A DNA stretch of 64,000 bases from Oxalobacteraceae bacterium AB_14 (GCA_000381565.1 KB906725.1:1319731-1383730), one strand, 5' to 3'; shown: positions 8,902 to 18,698, counted from the first letter of the stretch. Notes: generated by a model not told the origin, from the sequence alone. Program-made: numbers and translations.

Positions 8902-9657
8902 ATGATAGATCCAAAATTCGAGAAGATCACGGCGCCGAGCCTCACGGCAGCACAGGCCACGAAACTCAGAAATGGCATCGCGAGATGGGGGTACGATTGG
9001 AGCCACTCCTCTTTTAGTTGGCTGAAGGAGCACCTGAAAACGGAACTTAGAAGGCTACAGCGCGACCGCTGCTGCTACTGCAGACGTCCTCTCAGGTTCG
9101 ACAAAGGGCCAGTAGAAATAGAGCACGTGATCAACAAGGCCGCAAGCGGAGCGTACGTCCGTTTCACCTTCGTGCTGAGAAATCTGGCATTGGCGTGCAA
9201 AGACTGTAACAATGGAAAAGGTCAGAAAGTAGTCTTGCGCGCGCCGCTGCCCCCGCGCAGTGCTTATCCGACTTCCGCTGCGCCATTCCTCTGGGTCCAT
9301 CCTCACTTTCATGACTACTCCGCCCACATACTGATCCATGATGCCTGGGTGTACGAAGCGAATGGCGGTTCCCGAGAGGGAACGGCAGTTATAGATAAGT
9401 GCAAACTGACTCTCCTGAGCGGCATTGAGCGGGCGAATCGCAGGATGCTCGTCGAGTCTTGTGACGGCTTTGCCGCCGCGCTTCCTCGTGCGGTCGAAAT
9501 GGCCGGCGACGTCGGGCTGGACGCGCTTTGCGTGGAACTCTCACCTTTGCTGTCGAAAATGATGGGGAGCTGCGGAAGTCCCAGCAAAGCAGAAGCTGCG
9601 ATCCGGGCCGCACACGCAGCCCTTCAGGCGATTGCCGGAGCCGCGAAGGGGCCGTAG
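8902..9657 (+). CDS. HNH endonuclease, PtuB-like partner of the truncated ATPase
   Basis: This 251-aa protein carries an HNH zinc-finger nuclease core: CCYC (C57, C60), then EIEH with the presumed catalytic His75, then CKDCNN (C99, C102, N103). The rest is helical with no other recognised domain. Its start lies three bases after the ATPase stop, so the two genes were cotranscribed. In Septu systems the HNH protein is the nuclease effector and the ATPase the sensor or regulator. The reading frame looks complete, but without an intact ATPase the system is probably inactive. Assignment to Septu rests on gene pairing and motifs. Confidence 0.75.
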   Translation: MIDPKFEKITAPSLTAAQATKLRNGIARWGYDWSHSSFSWLKEHLKTELRRLQRDRCCYCRRPLRFDKGPVEIEHVINKAASGAYVRFTFVLRNLALACKDCNNGKGQKVVLRAPLPPRSAYPTSAAPFLWVHPHFHDYSAHILIHDAWVYEANGGSREGTAVIDKCKLTLLSGIERANRRMLVESCDGFAAALPRAVEMAGDVGLDALCVELSPLLSKMMGSCGSPSKAEAAIRAAHAALQAIAGAAKGP

Positions 9658-9718
9658 GCGCTCACTAGATCGGTATGGGTATCGTTTTAGTATGGATAGA
9701 GTATCTGAGGCGCTTGAC

Positions 9719-9976
9719 CTAATTTCGTGCTTTAGGTGTTAGCGTGGAGTCCATCGTAAGTTCTACCTCAACATGCCGAAGAATTTCTGATGGAGAGGTG
9801 CCCAGTGCCTCGGCCAGTTTGAAGATCACGCGCAGCGCCGGCTGATTGATGCCCCGCTCGATCAGGCTGACGTAGTTCCGTTCGATCCCGGCCTCAAGCG
9901 CCAATTGCTCTTGCGTCAGCCCTGCGTCCTTCCGCAGCTGACGAAGCACTCGACCGAATGAAGCCAATGGATCCAC
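9719..9976 (-). CDS. XRE-family helix-turn-helix regulator
   Basis: This is an 85-aa Cro/C1-type DNA-binding protein. The HTH covers residues about 8-60 (LRQLRKDAGLTQEQLALEAGI then VSLIERGINQPAL). The GTG at 9976 is preferred because GGGAG lies six bases upstream. A TTG at 9988 has no ribosome site and would begin inside the operator. It is divergent from the small membrane protein gene at 10064, with two related palindromes between them, so autorepression and control of the divergent gene are likely. Confidence 0.85.
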   Translation of the reverse strand: MDPLASFGRVLRQLRKDAGLTQEQLALEAGIERNYVSLIERGINQPALRVIFKLAEALGTSPSEILRHVEVELTMDSTLTPKARN

Positions 9977-9983
9977 ATCTACT

Positions 9984-10044
9984 CCCAATATGTTGGGAGA
10001 GATGGTCGTCGTACGGTATGATTAAGTCTTCACAATATATTGTG
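9984..10044. promoter_or_regulatory. Paired palindromic operators between divergent genes
   Basis: CACAATATATTGTG at 10031-10044 is a perfect palindrome. A related CCAATATGTTGG core lies at 9985-9996, overlapping the ribosome site of the XRE gene. Both share CAATATxTTG. They flank the divergent start region and fit autoregulation by the XRE protein, with repression of both directions. Confidence 0.6.
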
Positions 10045-10063
10045 AATTCTTCGGAGGGATACG

Positions 10064-10477
10064 GTGACGGGTTCTGAATTTGTGGGTTATGTAGTGGTTT
10101 ATGGCGGGGGAGCATTAGTTCTCTGGTTCATCTGGGCGTACATCAAGTACTATCGCGCGCAACACAAACATCTTAAAGAGCTACTGGCCAGTGGGTTTAT
10201 AGTCAACCATCGCGTGGGGACAGACTCTTTTGCGCTGTTTGACGATTCCCGGCGAGAGATGGCCATCGTTGAAGGCCCTAAGCTGCACCGGTACCGCTAC
10301 GACGAGATTGACTCCTGGGCTCATGAATGCAAGATCCGCAACAATCGCCAAAGCCAGAACCTGCTGGTCATCACGGTCTTAGACACGGAACACCCTCGGC
10401 ACGAGATTGGTGTTTCGGCAGACAGCGCGCGACTATGGCAGGCCAAATTGCGTGCGATCTTGGCGAAAAAAGATTAG
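10064..10477 (+). CDS. Small single-pass membrane protein, unknown function
   Basis: This 137-aa protein starts with GTG at 10064, nine bases or less after GGAGGGA. One transmembrane helix covers about residues 7-28, followed by KYYRAQHKH and a soluble domain of about 100 residues with a mixed alpha/beta pattern. I recognise no family. Expression is probably controlled by the divergent XRE regulator, since the perfect palindrome lies 20 bp before the start codon. No toxin motif is visible, although small membrane proteins under XRE control are sometimes toxins. Confidence 0.65.
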   Translation: MTGSEFVGYVVVYGGGALVLWFIWAYIKYYRAQHKHLKELLASGFIVNHRVGTDSFALFDDSRREMAIVEGPKLHRYRYDEIDSWAHECKIRNNRQSQNLLVITVLDTEHPRHEIGVSADSARLWQAKLRAILAKKD

Positions 10478-10569
10478 ACGGGATAGCGCTGCTTCTGGTA
10501 CTGCTACTTGAGTTCGGCAGCTTCGCTTTCCGAGGACTGATTGACTGAACCAGCTGGAGGTATGAAGTC

Positions 10570-11013
10570 ATGTCATCCATTCCTGCTCAAATTCAGAGGC
10601 GCTGTGATCAGTTGGCATTGAGTTTTGTGCGAGTTCAACGATTCGCTTCAGAGGAAGGTCAGACAGCCCCCCAAGCCCTTGCTCGTGTGCTTGGCTTGGA
10701 CAGTATTACGCTGCAGCCGCTTGAGCCGCGTCGTTGGCTTTGGATGGCAGCTCAAAGCGCTAGTGTCAGCTACCGATCCATGCTTACTGATGAACAATTG
10801 CTAGCGGTCCTGAGGGCAGGGCATGTTCGAAAGGAGCATGTACCTCATATCTCTACGCTGCTGGACGAAACTCCCGTCCAAATCGTTGTCATGGCGCTTC
10901 TCCAGGCTTCGCAACTAAGCGAAATTCCAATGCCGACATTGTGGAACAATGTCGGGCAGCTTTCGCTGCAAGTGAAAAGTCATCGACAAGCTATCTGGGA
11001 TGTCGGCCCATAA
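10570..11013 (+). CDS. Hypothetical protein in accessory region
   Basis: A 147-aa soluble, mostly helical product. GGAGG lies nine bases upstream of the ATG at 10570, supporting a real gene. No signal peptide, membrane segment or known motif is visible. It follows the small membrane protein gene on the same strand after 92 bp. The function cannot be inferred. Confidence 0.5.
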   Translation: MSSIPAQIQRRCDQLALSFVRVQRFASEEGQTAPQALARVLGLDSITLQPLEPRRWLWMAAQSASVSYRSMLTDEQLLAVLRAGHVRKEHVPHISTLLDETPVQIVVMALLQASQLSEIPMPTLWNNVGQLSLQVKSHRQAIWDVGP

Positions 11014-11303
11014 ATCGCAGCCAACTGGGGCGACACAACGGATGTTGAGGGCGCCATCCAAGAGTAGCGGGTGTAGGGTCCCATGCAGATCTTTGCAGAA
11101 ATACGGCCCAGAGGAAAGGTACCGAACCGGCCAGTCACTCTGAGATTAAGGTAAGCAAAATCCAACGGCTTGCGCAGGCTCAAATTGCTAAGGTGCGAAT
11201 GCTGTAGCCTAGGTTAATGGCATTGTTGGTCGGCGGCGGCTAGAGGTTGACTTGGCTGCTTGCGATATGAGGTTCTATTGAACCAGGCAAACGAGGAGGC
11301 TCT

Positions 11304-11537
11304 GTGTCAGTCCCCCAACTCATTCAGCTCGACGTTACATTCATTTACCAGCGGGCCGTGATTTCGGCGGTGCGTCGCGCCCTCATGCAGACCCATGGCG
11401 CCGATTTCGCCGCTCATTTTGTACGCGAGCATCAGGCTTCAATTCTAATTGCTTCCAGGAGGCGCCTGTGCGGCCGTGACGTGCGTACGGTAGCGAGTGA
11501 GGCGCTACGCCTTAGTTTTGCCTATAGCGGCGTGTAG
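11304..11537 (+). CDS. Short protein immediately upstream of serine recombinase
   Basis: This 77-aa product begins with GTG at 11304, four bases after GAGGAGG, which is a strong ribosome site. Its stop lies eight bases before the start of the large serine recombinase, so the two are probably cotranscribed. The sequence is basic (RRALMQTHG, SRRRLCGRD) and helical. It might be an accessory or directionality protein for the recombinase; this is only inferred from position. Confidence 0.55.
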   Translation: MSVPQLIQLDVTFIYQRAVISAVRRALMQTHGADFAAHFVREHQASILIASRRRLCGRDVRTVASEALRLSFAYSGV

Positions 11538-11545
11538 GTGATTCT

Positions 11546-13162
11546 ATGGCCCACCAGTCGATCCCGCAATGCCCACCCCCTCCACGTGATCGGCGGCGTG
11601 CAGCAATCTACGTTCGCATGTCGAGCAGCCCGCAAGATCGCTCCATCGAACATCAATGTGAGCGGCTTCAGCAATACGCCGATGAGCACGACGTTGATGT
11701 CGTCAAGATGTATGCTGACTCTGGGAAGAGCGGCTTACGCATCAACGGCCGAGACGGCTTGCGGGAGCTGATGGATGACGTCGCTGCTAGGAAGACAGAC
11801 TTTGAAATGGTGCTGGTCTACGACGTCAGCCGCTGGGGGCGATTTCAGGATACTGACGAAGGCGCTCATTACGAGTACTTATGCCGCCAGGCCGGCATCC
11901 AGGTGATTTACTGCGCGGAGCAATTTGAGAACGACGGTTCGGCGATTGCCTCGATTCTGAAGGGGATGAAGCGCACCATGGCAGCCGAGTATAGCCGGGA
12001 GCTGTCCGCCAAGGTCTTCTCAGCTCAATGCCGGTTTGCAACCCAAGGCTTCAAGATGGGAGGCTATGCAGGCTATGGGTTACGGCGTGTGTCTTATGAC
12101 CGGGACGGTAAAAGGCGGCGAGTGTTAAAGCCGGGTGAGCGGAAGGCCGCAGCGACAGATCGCGTGCGCTTCTGCTGGGGGCCGCAACGCGAGGTTGAAA
12201 CCGTTCAGCAGATTTATCACTGGTTTGTGTACGAAAAATTGGGTGATACAGAAATTGCGGCTAATCTCAATGCGCTGAACGTGCCAACGGAATGGCGCAG
12301 ACCTTGGACTCCATTCTTGGTGAAGAGCATTCTGACCAATGAAAAGTACGTCGGTCGGATCACGTTTAATCGCGGGTCTGCGAAGATGAGTACTCCGCGG
12401 ACGCTCAACCCTCCCGACGACTGGATTTGCATAGATGATGCCTTCCCGCCTATTGTAGCTCCGCAGCTTTTTGAGAAAGCAGCCGAGGAGCGGCTACGGC
12501 GGAAGCGACCTAAAACGTCCGATGAGCTGCTCCAGATGCTGCGGACGCTGTACAAGAAACATGGCAAGGTTACCGTTTCGATCATCAACGCTGCGCACGG
12601 TGTTCCGAATCCTAAGTACTTCAACGCTCGATTCGGAACTTTGGCTGAAGCGTACTCGGCCGCGGGGCTGCCGGCGGCAAGATCACTCCTGCGCGCGCGA
12701 ACACTCCGCTCAGTTAGGCAGTTGCGCGAGGCTACGATGTCGGCGATCAAGATGGTAATTGAACGGGCAGGCGGGGCGCATATGCAATGTGAACACCCTT
12801 GGCTGCTGCGTATCAATGGGAGGGTCATTCTCAAACTTGTGGTGGCGCGCTCACGTCACGACCCTGCTGGTCATATCAGATGGCGTATCCCGGTCCACAC
12901 CTCGCCGGTGCCGGACTTCGTTCTATGTGTGCAGATGGACCTTGCCAATGCCGGGGTCATGGGGTACTACTTGATTCCCGTTGCGGACTTTACCCAAGGT
13001 CATATCATCTTGCGTGGGGAGCATCCCGACGATAGGGGGCAATACCGGCATTCAACCTTGGCCTCGATATTCGGACTGGGTGCATCGGAAAGCGATGAAG
13101 CGCAGGGGGCTCAGATCAATCCAAAGATTTCATCGAGCGTTGCAAAGCAAGATGCCGAATAG
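11546..13162 (+). CDS. Large serine recombinase (resolvase/invertase family), first of a convergent pair
   Basis: A 538-aa site-specific recombinase. The N-terminal catalytic domain covers residues about 18-160: YVRMSSSPQDRSIEHQ carries the nucleophile Ser, and VYDVSRWGRF and MAAEYSRELS are conserved resolvase segments. The recombinase domain (about 170-300) follows, with GYGLRR and LTNEKYVG. Around residues 330-375 there is an HTH-like segment (LRTLYKKHGKV ... RFGTLAEAYSAAGL) also found in homing-associated proteins. Its 3' end overlaps that of a paralogous recombinase on the opposite strand by 52 bp. It may integrate or excise part of the island. Confidence 0.88.
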   Translation: MAHQSIPQCPPPPRDRRRAAIYVRMSSSPQDRSIEHQCERLQQYADEHDVDVVKMYADSGKSGLRINGRDGLRELMDDVAARKTDFEMVLVYDVSRWGRFQDTDEGAHYEYLCRQAGIQVIYCAEQFENDGSAIASILKGMKRTMAAEYSRELSAKVFSAQCRFATQGFKMGGYAGYGLRRVSYDRDGKRRRVLKPGERKAAATDRVRFCWGPQREVETVQQIYHWFVYEKLGDTEIAANLNALNVPTEWRRPWTPFLVKSILTNEKYVGRITFNRGSAKMSTPRTLNPPDDWICIDDAFPPIVAPQLFEKAAEERLRRKRPKTSDELLQMLRTLYKKHGKVTVSIINAAHGVPNPKYFNARFGTLAEAYSAAGLPAARSLLRARTLRSVRQLREATMSAIKMVIERAGGAHMQCEHPWLLRINGRVILKLVVARSRHDPAGHIRWRIPVHTSPVPDFVLCVQMDLANAGVMGYYLIPVADFTQGHIILRGEHPDDRGQYRHSTLASIFGLGASESDEAQGAQINPKISSSVAKQDAE

Positions 13163-14631
13163 CGTCCGAGCGTCCGCTCGCTGAGAAATAGGCTGTCTTT
13201 CGTGGCTTCAGCAGTGGCCATCAGCGTATAGCATCGGATACGGATATTGTCTGTATCCATAAGGGCACACAGGACAAAGTCGGCATGCCCACCTTTGCGT
13301 AATGCTACTCGCCAGCGTCGCCAAGAGTCTGGATAGCGTCGGCATGACGCAATCGAAACCTTCAGCTTCAGGGTATCGTTCAAAAGTAATACGTTCCATG
13401 CCTGTGTCTTGCAAATGGTCCCCCCCGCCCGGAGCGCTCTCTCGCCAATTTCCTTAAGCAGCCCCTCGACTAACGCACGCATAGTCCGAATCCCGAGCGC
13501 GCCACTTGGCGTATGCAACGACGGTAGGCCAGCAGCGGCATAGGCTTGTACGTAGCCGCCAAATAATCTGAGCATCGTTTCACGGCCAGGTAGCGACGAG
13601 GCTTTACAAAGCTCTATGTTGATCGTGCCGTGCCGCTGGTAAATGTCGCGTAAAGCTCCCAGCACATCTTCCGGGGCCGGGCCGGCGGCGCGAAGCGTTC
13701 GAATGTTGCGTGCCTTCTCAAAGTAAGGACGGCTCACGATCGGTTCAAATGCATCGTTGCAACGTATCCATAATTCCTCGGGATTCGCCTCCACCTTGCT
13801 GTGCAGCCGACGTGTAGTCTGGTTGAATAATAGCTGACCACAATATCGCTCGTTTGTGAGTATCCGTCGGACGGTGGACGGATCCCAGGGGACACCCATG
13901 TGCGTGATGCCTCCGTCTGCTCGTAAATGCCTTGCGATTCGACTATCGCTCCACCTGTCTTCTATGTACCAGTGATAAATACTGCGCACAAGCGCAACCT
14001 CTTCAGGCAGACCAGGCGTTAGAGTGATCCGATCTGTCAGCATTGGCTTGCGTTCGCCTGCTTCCAAGGGGCTGCGCGATTCTCCATTAGCAGCGACCGG
14101 AATTCGGCGTAGGCCGTATCCCGCGCGTCCACCTTGCTTATAGCCCATAAGGGAAAAGCGGCACTGCGCATGGAATACTTTTGCCGAGAGTTCTCGGCTG
14201 TATTCCGCGGCCATAGCGCGCTTGATACCCTTCATGATTGCATACAGAGGCGAGCCGTCATCAATGAATTGCTCAGCGCAATATACGACTGCGACACCAG
14301 CCCTTCGGCATAGGTACTCATGGAAGGCTCCCTCATCAACATCTTGGAATCTTCCCCACCTGCTGACATCGTAGACCACAATCACGGAAAAATCACAGGC
14401 CGCATCTGTTGCTGCAGCCAACAGCCCTTGCAACTGCGGGCGATTCAGCAGGGACAATCCACTACGCCCTTCGTCTGCATATACCCTCAAGATTTCCAAG
14501 CCGTGGGTGGCCGCATACGTATAGATGCGATCCAACTGATGCTGGATCGAGTGATCTTGGCCATCGGTAGACATGCGTGCGTATGCGACCGCAGGTATCC
14601 TCCCGGTCGAGTCATTCTCGCTATGGATCAT
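13111..14631 (-). CDS. Large serine recombinase, second of a convergent paralogous pair
   Basis: This 506-aa recombinase is clearly paralogous to the convergent one: both contain VYDVSRWGRFQD, YLCR, YCAEQF and the MAAEYSRELSAKVF segment. YARMSTDGQDHSIQHQ carries the catalytic Ser. The C-terminal half has the same HTH-like region (IYQRHGTINIEL ... GGYVQAYAAAGL) and a final DFVLCALMDT segment. The start at 14631 follows GGGGA. The overall length and domain order match the partner, but sequence divergence is substantial, so this is not a recent duplication. Confidence 0.88.
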   Translation of the reverse strand: MIHSENDSTGRIPAVAYARMSTDGQDHSIQHQLDRIYTYAATHGLEILRVYADEGRSGLSLLNRPQLQGLLAAATDAACDFSVIVVYDVSRWGRFQDVDEGAFHEYLCRRAGVAVVYCAEQFIDDGSPLYAIMKGIKRAMAAEYSRELSAKVFHAQCRFSLMGYKQGGRAGYGLRRIPVAANGESRSPLEAGERKPMLTDRITLTPGLPEEVALVRSIYHWYIEDRWSDSRIARHLRADGGITHMGVPWDPSTVRRILTNERYCGQLLFNQTTRRLHSKVEANPEELWIRCNDAFEPIVSRPYFEKARNIRTLRAAGPAPEDVLGALRDIYQRHGTINIELCKASSLPGRETMLRLFGGYVQAYAAAGLPSLHTPSGALGIRTMRALVEGLLKEIGERALRAGGTICKTQAWNVLLLNDTLKLKVSIASCRRYPDSWRRWRVALRKGGHADFVLCALMDTDNIRIRCYTLMATAEATKDSLFLSERTLGRYSASCFATLDEIFGLI

Positions 14632-14850
14632 GGCGTCCCCGGTGGTTGAGCGAAAGATCTTTAGTATGGAGGACTAGGGCTCGGGTGTCACAGATTTCGC
14701 ACGTCTTGGGTGGTTATCCTTGCGCCGTAATAGGGCCAAGAATCCGTCTCTACTACCGTCAACGCAGCCCTAGAAGGTCCCTTCCTGTCTACCGAGATTA
14801 GATTTTTCCGTTTGCGCAACTACGGACGCCAAGCGTATAGGGGACAGCCG

Positions 14851-17800
14851 TTATAAGCAATGTGTTCGATAATATTCAAAAACCCGCATAAAACGAGCAT
14901 CCCTTTCCAGTTTCGGAGCAGCCTCTTTTATCGTATCCAGACAGTTACCTAACTCTCGGGGCCCCCATCGCTGGTTGCCGATCGTGGCATCCAAGAGCCG
15001 GAGAGCTGCATCAGGATGACGGCGACAAATACCCGATTCGTTCAACAAGTGAACCATGTGATCCGGATGGCTTAAGTGTTGCAACCAGGGGGATACGGTT
15101 TCAAAGGCAGATGAGAATTCATCTCCCGCTGCAATACTCATTCGTACTAAGTTGTCAGCGATGTTCTCACTTGCTTTATCGAGAGACTTCGGCCATACGT
15201 GCTGCCAGAATGGATGAATTCGATTCTTCCAGTAGTCCTCTCTCTGTTCACCCGCACCTTCCAACGCTCTGTACAAAGCTTGGGATACTCTTTCCAGGCC
15301 CTCTTGAGGCAAAGCCGCGATAGCGTCTCTGAAGTCGCTGTAGCTATAGTCCTCAGCATTATTTAAAGCTGCATAAGTGAGGAACGTTGCGTACTGGCGG
15401 CCATGTTTCGAAAGTTCATCGAAATGTCGAGCCGTACAAAGGAGGTCCCTTTTAAGTGCCGCCAACAGTGGCATGTAAAGGCGCGGCGACCAGAAAAATC
15501 CTTCCCACACCACACGCGCCATGTTGGCGTCCCTTTCCCAGTCGAGCAAGGGAAAGAGGTTAGCTTCGGTCCAAGCTCGGTCAACCCGGAAGAGCGCAAT
15601 AAGATTTGCGGATAACAGAACGCGTGCATGACGGTATCTCGCCACGCCGACGTTGCACAGCTGCGTAAATACATCGCGGATGGCGGCCGGAATACCGTCA
15701 TTGTCGTTGGGCTGAGTGCTCAACCAGTGATTCAGTAGTGCTTGCGTTACATGGCCAATTGGATGGTTAATAGCCTCCGTAATAGGCTCTTTGATAGGCT
15801 TGCCATTTTCAGTAATGCCGGTGTCGGCCTCGAGCGGTAGTGCAAGTATGCGCTGCACCAGATCGATCAACGTTTGATCATCAAGCTTTAATGTCTTAGA
15901 ACAAGTGTCAATCCACCAGGTTACGGCATGCACTATTGACTCCAGCGTTTCTGGAGGCATCTCCCTTACCAATTCAGATACGAAGCGCCAAGAGCGAGTT
16001 GTGTACTTTTCTTCGCTCCATACTTGTAATGCCTGTTGCCATCTGGTTGCCGGCCAGGTTCCTTGTTTGGCTAGATCACAAAGTGCTGCGACGCTATGAT
16101 AAAAGCGAGTTTGGCAAACGTCGCGCCACGTGTCTTCGTCGAACGGGAGCCGTCCCGCTGGCTGTTGGGTCAGCCAGCTTGTTAGTTCACGCCTGGATCT
16201 TGGTGCGATATCTATGTGCCGATCTTCGCCGAAGTCGGGGTCGCCGGTACCGCTCATCCAACTGGGGAACTCATCTTTTCCATGCGCGGAAAGCGTCCAG
16301 TCTGGGTGTTGTGCTTCCATCGTTCTGAGACGAGATTCGGCATTCGGGCTGAGTATGGCGCCGGATTCGCGCAGCTTTGCTAAATGAAGCCAGATGCTGT
16401 GTTCAGAAACCTCCTGGAAACGTACAGGGTCAAAATCATCTTTAAAGAGCGTGCGTGGTAGTCCTGCAAGGATCCCCGCTTCGAGTTTCTCTTGGGCCGC
16501 AGGCGAAAGGTTGCGGCCTTGTAGAACGATGAGGCGCATACACTCGCGTTGAGTTTCTACGGTCCACAGCCACAGGTGTTCGTCGCTCAGCAACCAATCA
16601 ACCCATTCGTCGCTACCCACACATCCTTCGTGGCTGGCCGCAAATAGCGCGAGCCGCTTGAACGTCGGGTAGGGCGAAGTGAACCAGGTCTGAGCAATTC
16701 GCGTAGCCCTTGGTGCGTCTGCATCGCGGATAGCAAGCCAAGCTTCGCGTACGAGTTCGATCAGCGCGGTCCATTCGTTAAAGCGCCGGTTTTGCCAATG
16801 TGGAGTGATCGATGGCAGGCTCCAGTATGAGTGATCGCTGCGGTCTCCGATCTCTCCTAATTCACTGAGCAGACCCAGCGCGTCATGCAGCAATAGCTGA
16901 AAATCGTCGAAGAGAGTGGGCAATGCCTCAGCCCATTGCTCATCGGTCTTATCTAGAAGGGTTGAATATACGTAGTCCGATGTAAGCTCAAGTTCCCACT
17001 TTACGAACGAGTTTAGACGGTCAAGATTAAATTCGACAGGCGCATCATCGGTCCAGCTGTACGGCTTCCTCAAGGAAATTTTCGGAGCCAGAAGATGGCG
17101 TAGCTCCAGACGCAACGTCATGGTCAAGCCATCGCGTTTTAGTCTGTCCAACCAGCGATAAAGGTCTGTGCGAGACCGATCCGATTTGACGCGGCCTGTC
17201 AACAGAAGGCGCCAGATCAATCGAATCGATTTACCGGGGAGCGCGTTCGGGGCGTTCGCCCTTATGGCATCTAGTTCGGCTTGCTTACTTTCCCTTTCCA
17301 GTTGCGCTAAATGGTCAAGTCGATGCTCGATTAAATTGCACAGGCTCTCATGGAGCTTATGTCCCTGCTCGATAACCCAAAAAATCAGCTTCGGATCATT
17401 TAAGTGCCGAACTAACCAGTTGGCTATATGGAACATCACAGGATCCCAATTAGGACCGGGGACATGTCCAGCAACTAACGCCATGCGTGTCGAAAGCCTA
17501 TATGGTGCTGGACGTTGGTTCAGGCTAAAGCGTAACTCGTGATCTGCTGTAGCGTCAGGCGCAACTCCGAAACGGATGAGGTCCGCATGTCGATATCGGT
17601 CATCTGAAAAGACCTTGAGCCAGTCCAGGGACGGAACGGGATTGTGCTCCGCAAAAGCTTTGGCCGGCGAACCAGTCTCATGAGACACTGCCCAGAGCAT
17701 CCTACCAATGAAATCATCTTGTTGAGTACTGGCAGAAGGGTGTGCGAGTGCATAGTCGAGTACGATGCGCTCTTTGCCAAGCACACCGTCTCGATAGGTT

Positions 17801-18675
17801 TCGGCCCAAGCTTTCAACGTGCGGTGGAGAGCGGAGTGGTTATAGGTCCCGGTCGGGACTTGATAAAGGATAGGGACAACACCTTTCGCTTCCCACTCGT
17901 TAATCTTCGCGCCTTCCTCACCTGGCGCACAATCGCCAAATGCGTATGCCTGCGGAGTGATCTCTCCGAGCAGTTTGTCTGCAGCAAGAGCATCCATCAT
18001 GTAACGCAGAATGGGGTCGTTGATGCTGTACCCGACAAAGCAGACTATGTAATTTCGGAAGAGTTCGCTGACGAACCGCGCGGCCCATCGCTCGGTAAGG
18101 TACGCTAAGCCGAAGTCGCCGCTGGTGACAACCAAACGATGCAACGAACTTTCATCGGGCTTCGCCGGCAGTAAGCCGTGTAGATAGGCAATCCCATCCC
18201 AGCGGCTATTTTTGGGAATCGGCAGCATTGGCGCAGCATAGGAGGCGTGCACAAGCTTGTCTCGCTTAACCACGTATTCGAAGATTCGATCAAAGTTGGT
18301 GGTAACAAGACGCAAAGAGCCTTTTCGGGAGCGGGCTAACTGCAGTAAGGCGGTGTGGGTATCTGAAGCCCCTTTTTTTCGCAAGTTAGGATTCAGACCT
18401 TTCGTCAGCGCTTTGCGGACCGCAATACGCTGGCCAGCAATGCGATGCTCTAATATGTCCAATGTCGCGTCAAATTGGCCACGTTGGTAAGCGGCATCTT
18501 CGATCGGAGATCGCACATCTCCTAAGTGTTCATAAATTCTGTTGACCAGACCTTTGAAGTCGGGTAGTCCCGCCGGATACGCAATCCCGGCGCCGCAGAA
18601 AAACACAACTTTCCCATCTTCGTGCGCCTGTAAGAGTGCATCAGGAACATCAGGGCCATGGTTGACAAACTGCAT
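14851..18675 (-). CDS. SIR2-domain anti-phage protein, DUF4020-like C-terminus
   Basis: This very large protein (1274 aa) begins with a sirtuin-like NAD-binding domain (residues about 10-240): FFCGAGI (GAG 28-30), TTNFD (125-129), His166 in the YLHG segment and GYSINDP (215-221). The remaining thousand residues are alpha-helical, repeat-like, and from memory resemble the DUF4020-containing defence sirtuins. Known SIR2 defence proteins deplete NAD on phage infection, causing abortive infection. The gene follows the Fic gene by 23 bp on the same strand with AAGGCGAG before the ATG, so the two form an operon. Base composition is clearly lower in GC than the core region. Confidence 0.8.
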   Translation of the reverse strand: MQFVNHGPDVPDALLQAHEDGKVVFFCGAGIAYPAGLPDFKGLVNRIYEHLGDVRSPIEDAAYQRGQFDATLDILEHRIAGQRIAVRKALTKGLNPNLRKKGASDTHTALLQLARSRKGSLRLVTTNFDRIFEYVVKRDKLVHASYAAPMLPIPKNSRWDGIAYLHGLLPAKPDESSLHRLVVTSGDFGLAYLTERWAARFVSELFRNYIVCFVGYSINDPILRYMMDALAADKLLGEITPQAYAFGDCAPGEEGAKINEWEAKGVVPILYQVPTGTYNHSALHRTLKAWAETYRDGVLGKERIVLDYALAHPSASTQQDDFIGRMLWAVSHETGSPAKAFAEHNPVPSLDWLKVFSDDRYRHADLIRFGVAPDATADHELRFSLNQRPAPYRLSTRMALVAGHVPGPNWDPVMFHIANWLVRHLNDPKLIFWVIEQGHKLHESLCNLIEHRLDHLAQLERESKQAELDAIRANAPNALPGKSIRLIWRLLLTGRVKSDRSRTDLYRWLDRLKRDGLTMTLRLELRHLLAPKISLRKPYSWTDDAPVEFNLDRLNSFVKWELELTSDYVYSTLLDKTDEQWAEALPTLFDDFQLLLHDALGLLSELGEIGDRSDHSYWSLPSITPHWQNRRFNEWTALIELVREAWLAIRDADAPRATRIAQTWFTSPYPTFKRLALFAASHEGCVGSDEWVDWLLSDEHLWLWTVETQRECMRLIVLQGRNLSPAAQEKLEAGILAGLPRTLFKDDFDPVRFQEVSEHSIWLHLAKLRESGAILSPNAESRLRTMEAQHPDWTLSAHGKDEFPSWMSGTGDPDFGEDRHIDIAPRSRRELTSWLTQQPAGRLPFDEDTWRDVCQTRFYHSVAALCDLAKQGTWPATRWQQALQVWSEEKYTTRSWRFVSELVREMPPETLESIVHAVTWWIDTCSKTLKLDDQTLIDLVQRILALPLEADTGITENGKPIKEPITEAINHPIGHVTQALLNHWLSTQPNDNDGIPAAIRDVFTQLCNVGVARYRHARVLLSANLIALFRVDRAWTEANLFPLLDWERDANMARVVWEGFFWSPRLYMPLLAALKRDLLCTARHFDELSKHGRQYATFLTYAALNNAEDYSYSDFRDAIAALPQEGLERVSQALYRALEGAGEQREDYWKNRIHPFWQHVWPKSLDKASENIADNLVRMSIAAGDEFSSAFETVSPWLQHLSHPDHMVHLLNESGICRRHPDAALRLLDATIGNQRWGPRELGNCLDTIKEAAPKLERDARFMRVFEYYRTHCL

Positions 18676-18698
18676 GCGGCGCTCGCCTTCGCGGATGG

